A stretch of DNA of 12,546 nucleotides, from assembly GCA_964542855.1 (NCBI GenBank), contig CAZIWJ010000092.1:1-12546 (forward strand), in the 5' to 3' direction. Within the stretch, counting starts at the first letter, position 1. Every line of letters starts with the position of its first letter. Origin of the DNA: CAZIWJ01 sp964542855 (GTDB lineage Bacteria; Bacteroidota; Bacteroidia; Cytophagales; Cyclobacteriaceae). Shown here in pieces: positions 7,395 through 12,546 of the stretch. Below the pieces are notes generated by a model that ran no database searches, was not told the DNA's origin, and saw only the letters and a list, made by a program, of their open reading frames with translations. The position numbers and the translations under genes are program-made.

Positions 7395-7424
7395 TTTTGA
7401 ATTCCGAACATCTTGATAGTTTTC
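7395..7424 (+). promoter_or_regulatory. Candidate promoter for the 116-residue protein
   Basis: TTTTG at 7395-7399 is followed 17 bases later by TAGTTTTC at 7417-7424, one mismatch (final C for G) from TAnnTTTG. It would start transcription near 7430, leaving a leader of about 65 bases. The position downstream of the inverted repeat supports an independent unit. Confidence 0.3.
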
Positions 7425-7496
7425 TAGGTTAAAAAAGGTAACAACGTACGCCAAAACTTAATTTATTGCCCTCAACCAGTTTTCGAGTTTTCAGTA

Positions 7497-7847
7497 ATGT
7501 TTAACTACATGATTAAAAATAACAGCGAGCAGGTTTCTTACAATACCCTACATTACACTACCAAATTAGCCATGGAAATGATAAACAGGGGTGAAGATGA
7601 TATACCTGAAACCTGCGAAGCTCTTTTGTTGCGGCTCCAATCGCTGGGTAAGAAGAACAAAACTGTACACGATGAAAAATTGGCGCAAAGCCTCTGGCAA
7701 CTGGCCATGAAGGTGTATATCCGGCACGACTGCCCGGCAATGGTTTATCAACTGATGCTGGCTTCCAGAACTTTTACTGCTAACCCCCTGCTGCTTCGCC
7801 GGATCAGTAACGACCTGGATAAAATTCAGCACGAGTACGCTAGTTAA
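7497..7847 (+). CDS. Hypothetical protein, 116 residues, predicted alpha-helical
   Basis: I do not recognise this protein. It has no signal peptide or membrane helix and looks soluble and mostly helical. Blocks such as LAMEMINRG, TCEALLLRLQSL, LAQSLWQLAMKVYIRH and VYQLMLASRTF are separated by polar turns. The repeated helix-turn-helix rhythm could be a short TPR-like or regulatory fold, but no motif confirms this. A second in-frame ATG occurs at codon 5, so the exact start is uncertain. Coding bias is convincing and the ORF fills the space up to two bases from the converging peptidase gene. It stands alone with its own candidate promoter, and there is no functional hint from neighbours. Confidence 0.72.
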   Translation: MFNYMIKNNSEQVSYNTLHYTTKLAMEMINRGEDDIPETCEALLLRLQSLGKKNKTVHDEKLAQSLWQLAMKVYIRHDCPAMVYQLMLASRTFTANPLLLRRISNDLDKIQHEYAS

Positions 7848-7849
7848 AT

Positions 7850-8971
7850 TTATTGTTGAATCATTTCCAGTACTTTCTCCACGGGTAATGCTTCAGCTTT
7901 CCCGTAGCGGGTAATGGTTGTTTCAGCAGCAAATAGCGAGTTAATAATAGCCTCTTCCGTGGCTTCTATGGTAGCCATAAACAAGGGGGTCATTCCTGAA
8001 TTTTTCAGTACATCAACGTTCCTGCTTGCTTCCCCAAACTGGTGGGGTATCCTGTTTTGCCGATGGGTAGAAACCGCAATTACATAATCTCCACTGCCGT
8101 TTGAAGCAATACCACCGGTTTTCGCCAACCCCATAATAGCTCTTTTAGCTATCCTTTTCAGGTTTCTCGCTAATACCGGGGCGTCGGTCATGACTACAAT
8201 CATGCAGGAGCCATCCGATTGCTCAATCGCCGACCGGAAAGGATACTTCTCCAGTTTCTCCCCTACCGGAAAACCATTAATCTGCAGCACCCCACCAAAA
8301 TTACTTTGTACCAAAACTCCAACCGTATAGCCCCCCAGCGATTCAGGAAGTTTTCGCGAGGCGGTTCCTATTCCTCCTTTAAAGCCAAAGCACCGCGTGC
8401 CCGTGCCTGCCCCCACGTTACCTTCTGCTACAGGACCCACCTTAGCATTTTGTATTGCTGCTATTACGTGTTCTTGCTTTACGTGCCGTCCCCTGATATC
8501 GCTTAGCCCCCCGTCGTTAGTTTCGCCCGCAACCCCGTTCACTGAACGCACCTTTTCGTTTTCCGGCAAACCGAGCGTAAAGGAAATCAGCGCATCAACT
8601 GCTATGGGAACACTGAGCGTATTGGTTAGTATTATCGGGGTTTCCAGGTTTCCCAGTTCTTCAACCTGGCTGTACCCGGCCAGTTTGCCAAAACCGTTTC
8701 CGATGTAGATTGCAGCCGGAACTTTCTGCTGAAAAATATTCCCCTCATGGGGCAGAATAGCTGTAACCCCGGTTCTTACCGAATCGCCTTTTATTAGCGT
8801 GGTGTGGCCTGCTTTAACCCCGGGCACATCGGTTATGGCATTAAACTCACCGGTGGGCAGCACCCCAATTTCAATGCCCATGTCGCGGGGGCGGCTATCC
8901 TGCGCATAAAGAATTGTTGAATAAAAAACGGGAACAACCACCAGAACGGACAGAACGGATAAAAACTTCAT
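7850..8971 (-). CDS. Exported P1/DmpA-family (S58) aminopeptidase
   Basis: The 373-residue protein belongs to the DmpA/BapA N-terminal-nucleophile family: aminopeptidases, some acting on D- or beta-amino acids, that activate themselves by internal cleavage. A signal peptide (MKFLSVLSVLVVV to LYA, probable cut near residue 23) indicates export to the periplasm. Family landmarks are ITDVPGVKAGHTT, GNGFGKLAGYSQVEELG, TNDGG, GNVGAGTG and FKGGIGTASR. The self-cleavage site fits Gly254-Ser255 in SDGSCMIVVMTDAP, with Ser255 the new N-terminal nucleophile of the beta chain. NGSGD gives Ser293 and Asp295 in the place of BapA Ser288 and Glu290, by my memory-based alignment. Natural substrate unknown; peptide scavenging or D-amino-acid peptide turnover is plausible. 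The gene diverges from hldD over 66 bases and converges on the 116-residue gene. Confidence 0.9.
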   Translation of the reverse strand: MKFLSVLSVLVVVPVFYSTILYAQDSRPRDMGIEIGVLPTGEFNAITDVPGVKAGHTTLIKGDSVRTGVTAILPHEGNIFQQKVPAAIYIGNGFGKLAGYSQVEELGNLETPIILTNTLSVPIAVDALISFTLGLPENEKVRSVNGVAGETNDGGLSDIRGRHVKQEHVIAAIQNAKVGPVAEGNVGAGTGTRCFGFKGGIGTASRKLPESLGGYTVGVLVQSNFGGVLQINGFPVGEKLEKYPFRSAIEQSDGSCMIVVMTDAPVLARNLKRIAKRAIMGLAKTGGIASNGSGDYVIAVSTHRQNRIPHQFGEASRNVDVLKNSGMTPLFMATIEATEEAIINSLFAAETTITRYGKAEALPVEKVLEMIQQ

Positions 8972-8978
8972 AGCATCG

Positions 8979-8996
8979 TATTATTTTAAAATAATA
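8979..8996. promoter_or_regulatory. 18-bp perfect A/T palindrome between divergent genes
   Basis: TATTATTTTAAAATAATA is perfectly self-complementary and centred in the peptidase-proximal part of the 66-base divergent spacer, eight bases before the peptidase start. It could be an operator for a dimeric regulator or simply A/T-rich promoter DNA. No good TAnnTTTG element was found for either gene here. Confidence 0.3.
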
Positions 8997-9037
8997 GTAG
9001 TTTTGGCGTCGCTAAAGATATAAAAATACTTCACCAC

Positions 9038-10003
9038 ATGATTATTGTAACCGGAGCAGCAGGATTTATCGGTAGTAACCTTATTGCCGGACTAAACGAT
9101 CGCAATTATAATCATATCGTTGCCGTCGACAAGTTTGGCGCACCCGAAAAAGAAAGAAACCTGGAAAACAAGAAAATTCTTCAACGGGTAGAACGGGAAG
9201 ATCTTGAACACTGGATCGATGATAACCAGCAGGAGATAGAGTTTATTTTCCATATTGGTGCCCGTACCGATACGGCTGAATTTAACCAGGAGATTTTTAA
9301 AAAATTGAATGTTGATTACAGTAAAATGTTGTGGGAGAAGTGTATTCAATGGCAATTGCCCCTCGTATACGCTTCATCTGCTGCTACTTACGGGTTGGGC
9401 GAAAAAGGATTTTCAGATAACGAAGCTACTATTGATCAGTTACGTCCGCTTAACCCTTACGGACAATCCAAGCAGGACTTCGATACCTGGGCACTGGCCC
9501 GGGAAAAAAAACCTTTCTTTTGGGCAGGGCTGAAATTCTTTAACGTGTACGGGCCAAATGAATACCATAAAGGCAGGATGGCATCCGTTGTTTACCATGC
9601 CTACCGGCAAATTACGAAAACTGGAAAAATGAAGCTGTTTCGTTCCCACAAGGAGGGAATTGCCGACGGGGAACAGCAGCGCGATTTTATATTTGTAAAA
9701 GATGTGGTGGAAGTGTGTATTTTCCTGATGCACCAGAGAAAGCATTCCGGTATTTATAACCTGGGCAGCGGAAATGCCAGAACCTTCCTGGATCTTACCA
9801 GGGCTGTGTTCCGGGCCATGGGTAAGGATGAAAACATTGAGTTTATCGATACCCCCACTGATATTAGAAGTACCTATCAATATTTTACCGAAGCAGAAAT
9901 GGGCAAACTTCGTGCTATTGGCTATTCCAGCCAGTTTACTTTACTGGAAAATGGTGTGCACGAGTACGTAAAACATTACCTGGCTAGCGAAAGCTACGGG
10001 TAA
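9038..10003 (+). CDS. hldD: ADP-L-glycero-D-manno-heptose 6-epimerase
   Basis: This 321-residue extended short-chain dehydrogenase/reductase converts ADP-D-glycero-beta-D-manno-heptose to the L-glycero form, the last step in making the heptose donor for the LPS inner core; it is cytosolic and uses NADP. The N-terminal GAAGFIG at 6-12 is the dinucleotide loop. The SSAATYG block (113-119) and YGQSK with Tyr141 and Lys145 are the catalytic elements. Lys178 in EYHKGRMAS coincides with the second acid/base lysine of E. coli HldD. QQRDFIFVKD is a family signature. Length is close to the usual 310-330. ATG at 9038 is immediately followed by the Rossmann strand, so the start is secure. It stands alone, with no other LPS core genes nearby. 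Its stop lies two bases from the converging response-regulator stop. Confidence 0.95.
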   Translation: MIIVTGAAGFIGSNLIAGLNDRNYNHIVAVDKFGAPEKERNLENKKILQRVEREDLEHWIDDNQQEIEFIFHIGARTDTAEFNQEIFKKLNVDYSKMLWEKCIQWQLPLVYASSAATYGLGEKGFSDNEATIDQLRPLNPYGQSKQDFDTWALAREKKPFFWAGLKFFNVYGPNEYHKGRMASVVYHAYRQITKTGKMKLFRSHKEGIADGEQQRDFIFVKDVVEVCIFLMHQRKHSGIYNLGSGNARTFLDLTRAVFRAMGKDENIEFIDTPTDIRSTYQYFTEAEMGKLRAIGYSSQFTLLENGVHEYVKHYLASESYG

Positions 10004-10005
10004 AT

Positions 10006-10413
10006 TTACAGGGAAGAACTAATTGTGTGGAATACGTCTTCCTTAACCGGCTTAATGTTGTAAGCGTTAACTTCCTGGTAAGTATTGGCCCGACATATAT
10101 CCTCTTCGTTTACGGAAGACGTAAGCATGGAGATATAAATACGGTTCTTGGTATTTTCATCGAGCTTGTCGCGATAAGCATCCAGGAAATCCCATCCACT
10201 ATGTACCGGCATGTTAATATCGAGTAGAATAACTTCAGGCATATTATCAGCATCCTGTTTTGCAGTTTCTACCAGGTAAGTTATGGCATCTTCCACGTTT
10301 TTACAGGTAGTTATCCTGTTTACCACCCCAGATCGCTCAGCTTTTTTCTGGCAAACGAGGTTGTTAATTGAATCATCATCAATAATCAGGAGGTGCTTAA
10401 TTCTATTGCTCAT
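10006..10413 (-). CDS. Single-domain response regulator (CheY-like REC)
   Basis: The 135-residue protein consists of a receiver domain alone, with no output domain. The acidic pocket is IDDD at 12-14, the phospho-acceptor is Asp65 in LLDINMPVHSG, the switch threonine is Thr98 in MLTSS and the conserved lysine is Lys121 in NIKP. All phosphorylation residues are present, so it should accept phosphate from a histidine kinase and act by protein contact. The start at ATG 10413 (MSNRIKHLLIIDDD, leader CTAAA) is preferred; a GTG seven codons upstream (10434) is possible. No kinase gene is in the window, so it is an orphan whose partner is elsewhere or within a phosphorelay. It lies downstream of clpB in the same direction but behind a terminator, so it probably has its own promoter, which I could not identify. 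Confidence 0.92.
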   Translation of the reverse strand: MSNRIKHLLIIDDDSINNLVCQKKAERSGVVNRITTCKNVEDAITYLVETAKQDADNMPEVILLDINMPVHSGWDFLDAYRDKLDENTKNRIYISMLTSSVNEEDICRANTYQEVNAYNIKPVKEDVFHTISSSL

Positions 10414-10583
10414 TTTAGTCAGTATTGCTGCCACTTAGCCTGTACAAGAATTATTCTGAATTATTAAAACTCCATAACGTTCTGATTAGCAGCCGGAAAA
10501 ATTACTAATGAAACTGCCAGAAGATCTCTAACAGGGATACTTTTCCAGAAATGGGGAAAAAGAAGGTGAGGGTGAAAAGGGCA

Positions 10584-10615
10584 CAAAAAAACATCCCACA
10601 AATGCGGGATGCTTT
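10584..10615 (-). terminator. Rho-independent terminator of clpB
   Basis: Read on the minus strand, CATCCC (10611-10606) and GGGATG (10597-10592) form a 6-bp stem around an 8-base loop. A G-T wobble and A-T pairs extend it, and a run of seven T's follows. It lies about 80 bases after the clpB stop. The remaining spacer down to the response-regulator gene (10414-10583) is A/T-rich and shows no convincing gene on either strand. Confidence 0.85.
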
Positions 10616-10694
10616 TCAGTTACTAACTAACCCAAAATAAAAACTAATTTTATTTGTACCTACAAAGCTAGAATAATCGAACTAAATAGGCATA

Positions 10695-12546
10695 TTAATC
10701 GAAGGTTATTTCATCTAAGTTGATGAACTCAATGGTATTATCATCTCCCATTGTTACTCCTACAACAGCTTCTTTGCTTACCTTACCGGCCAGTATTTCT
10801 TTAGACAGGCGGTTTAAAATTTCGCGTTGCAGTACTCGTTTTAGTGGCCTTGCGCCAAATTGTGGATCAAAACCTTTTTTTCCAAGGTATTCCAGTACCT
10901 CTTCAGAAGCTTCAATCTTTATGCCATTTTCACTGAGGCGTTCCTGGATAATCCTGAACTGAATATTTATAATCTTTTTCAAATCGGCTTCACTTAGGGG
11001 ACGGAACATAATTGTTTCGTCTATCCGGTTTAAGAACTCTGGTCTAACCGATTGCTTTAGCAACTCAAAAACATCATTTTTGGTTTCTTCCAGAATGTAA
11101 TCCACGTTAGTTTCATTTATTCCGGCAAAGCGTTCCTGGATTACCTGCGAACCGATATTGGTTGTCATGATGATGATGGTATTCTTAAAGTTGGCCACGC
11201 GACCTTTATTGTCGGTAAGCCGGCCATCATCGAGCACCTGCAGTAATATGTTGAAAACATCGGGATGAGCTTTTTCAATTTCATCCAGTAGAATAACCGA
11301 GTAAGGTTTTCTCCTTACCGCTTCGGTTAACTGCCCGCCTTCGTCGTAGCCCACGTAGCCGGGAGGCGCCCCAATTAAACGGCTTACAGCATGTCGCTCC
11401 TGGTATTCCGACATGTCGATGCGCACCATATTGTTCTCATCATCGAATAAGAATTCGGCCAGGGCTTTTGCCAGTTCCGTTTTACCAACTCCCGTGGTAC
11501 CCAGGAAGATAAATGAACCAATGGGTCGGCGGGGGTCCTGTAAACCCGCACGGCTTCGCCGTACTGCGTCGGAAAGCGCGGTAATGGCTTCTTCTTGTCC
11601 GGCAACCCTTTTTCCCAGTTGATCTTCCAGGTGCAGTAACTTCTCCCGTTCGCTCTGCAACATTCTAGATACCGGAATGCCCGTCCAGCGAGCTACTACC
11701 TCGGCAATGTCTTCATTGTCGACCTCTTCTTTAAGCAAAGAAGTAGCATCCTGGTTGTCTTTTAACTGCTGCTGCAGCTCTTCCAGTTTTTTCTCACTTT
11801 CGCCTATTTTCCCGTAGCGGATTTCGGCCACCCTGCCGTAATCTCCGCTTCGCTCGGCCTGTTCAGCCTCTAGCTTATACTGGTCAATATTTTCCTTTTC
11901 TGCTCTAATTTGCTCTACCATTCCTTTTTCCTGTTCCCATCGGCCTTTCAGGGCGTTACGGGTTTCGGAAAGGTCGGCAATTTCCCGGTTCAACTGGGTT
12001 TCCTTTTCCTGGTCGTTTTCTCTTCTGATGGCCTCCCGCTCAATTTCCAGTTGCATAATTTTTCGGTTTAGCTCATCCAGTTCTTCCGGAACAGAATCCA
12101 TTTCAATACGTAACTTGGAAGCTGCCTCATCCATCAGGTCGATGGCTTTATCCGGTAAATGCCGTTCGGTGATGTAGCGGTTCGATAATTCAACGGCAGC
12201 AATTACGGCATCGTCTTTTATTCTAACCCCGTGGTGCAATTCATAGCGGTCTTTTAACCCCCGCAAAATGGAAATAGAATCCGGTACCCCGGGCTCATCT
12301 ACAATTACGGTCTGAAAACGACGCTCCAGGGCTTTATCCTTTTCAATGTGTTTTTGGTATTCTTTCAGTGTGGTGGCACCAATAGCGTGAAGTTCACCCC
12401 GGGCCAGCGCCGGCTTTAGCAGGTTGGCCGCATCCATGGCACCTTCGCCACCCCCCCCGGCTCCTACCAGGGTATGAATTTCGTCGATGAAAAGAATAAC
12501 CTGGCCATCGGAGTCGGTAACCTCCTTAATAACTGCTTTCAGGCGC
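10695..12546 (-). CDS. clpB: ATP-dependent disaggregase ClpB, missing its N-terminus at the window edge
   Basis: ClpB is a hexameric AAA+ unfoldase that works with DnaK to rescue aggregated proteins in the cytoplasm. About 616 residues are visible and the frame is open to the right edge, so roughly 250 N-terminal residues (N-domain and first Walker A) lie outside. In order: the first-ring Walker B FIDEIHT, the glycine-rich AGGGGEGAMDAAN loop, sensor GATT, arginine fingers LERRF, then a Glu/Lys/Gln-rich coiled-coil middle domain. The linker RWTGIPVSRM follows, then the second-ring Walker A GTTGVGKTEL (lysine about visible residue 355), Walker B LLDEIEKAH (Asp about 421), sensor MTTNIGS and GARPLKR near the end. 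The middle domain distinguishes it from ClpA and ClpC. The ATG at 12437 is internal. Heat-shock control is expected, but the promoter is not in view. Confidence 0.96.
   Translation of the reverse strand, partial: RLKAVIKEVTDSDGQVILFIDEIHTLVGAGGGGEGAMDAANLLKPALARGELHAIGATTLKEYQKHIEKDKALERRFQTVIVDEPGVPDSISILRGLKDRYELHHGVRIKDDAVIAAVELSNRYITERHLPDKAIDLMDEAASKLRIEMDSVPEELDELNRKIMQLEIEREAIRRENDQEKETQLNREIADLSETRNALKGRWEQEKGMVEQIRAEKENIDQYKLEAEQAERSGDYGRVAEIRYGKIGESEKKLEELQQQLKDNQDATSLLKEEVDNEDIAEVVARWTGIPVSRMLQSEREKLLHLEDQLGKRVAGQEEAITALSDAVRRSRAGLQDPRRPIGSFIFLGTTGVGKTELAKALAEFLFDDENNMVRIDMSEYQERHAVSRLIGAPPGYVGYDEGGQLTEAVRRKPYSVILLDEIEKAHPDVFNILLQVLDDGRLTDNKGRVANFKNTIIIMTTNIGSQVIQERFAGINETNVDYILEETKNDVFELLKQSVRPEFLNRIDETIMFRPLSEADLKKIINIQFRIIQERLSENGIKIEASEEVLEYLGKKGFDPQFGARPLKRVLQREILNRLSKEILAGKVSKEAVVGVTMGDDNTIEFINLDEITFD

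Noticed and set aside
7566..7832. An 88-residue minus-strand ORF opposite the 116-residue hypothetical gene
   Set aside because: It competes with a longer plus-strand ORF that has an ATG start, a helical pattern and a promoter candidate; the minus ORF has no leader or domain support, though the choice is less secure than for the other shadows.
9440..9880. A 146-residue minus-strand ORF opposite hldD
   Set aside because: hldD motifs are continuous through this region; the antisense product shows no domain.
10551..10640. A 29-residue basic peptide ORF (starting MGKKKVRVKR) on the plus strand
   Set aside because: It runs through the clpB terminator hairpin, which explains the sequence better; its A-rich codons come from the T-tract on the other strand.
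1..12546. Defence island, CRISPR array, toxin-antitoxin pair or mobile element
   Set aside because: No repeat array, transposase, integrase, nuclease, or toxin-like gene pair was found; base composition and gene types are even and mostly housekeeping.

Overview
The window looks like ordinary chromosomal DNA from a member of the Bacteroidota, probably a free-living, Cytophagales-like species, although the rank below phylum is a guess. Three things point there. Start codons sit behind A/T-rich leaders without clear Shine-Dalgarno sequences. Several promoters match the Bacteroidota pattern (TTG/TTTG, then TAnnTTTG about 17-20 bases on). The proteins also have the flavour of that phylum: a 434-residue AhcY, the ClpB glycine-rich loop and a stand-alone REC protein. 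No tRNA, rRNA, CRISPR array, insertion sequence or phage gene was seen.

Layout. At 1-254 is the 3' end of a biotin-protein ligase gene (birA). At 330-1634 is ahcY, closed by a strong terminator. A convergent MsbA-type ABC exporter follows at 1729-3552 (minus). Diverging from it are two micro-ORFs (53 and 40 residues), each with one predicted membrane helix. They lead into a putative lipoprotein esterase (4100-5839), whose stop codon overlaps the start of a group II PLP-dependent amino-acid decarboxylase (5839-7242). After a spacer with a long interrupted inverted repeat comes an unrecognised 116-residue helical protein (7497-7847). It converges on an exported DmpA/P1-family aminopeptidase (7850-8971, minus). 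The peptidase diverges from hldD (9038-10003), which makes the LPS heptose precursor. hldD converges on a single-domain response regulator (10006-10413, minus). The minus-strand clpB (10695 to the right edge) is 5'-truncated by the window and has its own terminator.

How the genes work together. Most are unlinked housekeeping functions: biotin transfer, the methyl cycle, envelope lipid export, LPS heptose synthesis and protein disaggregation. The only clear translational unit is the esterase-decarboxylase pair, perhaps with the two micro-proteins upstream. That block (3695-7242) is the best candidate for something undescribed, but no substrate can be read from sequence. Two convergent pairs end only two bases apart, with the same TAAATTTA junction and no visible terminator, so their transcripts probably overlap at their 3' ends.
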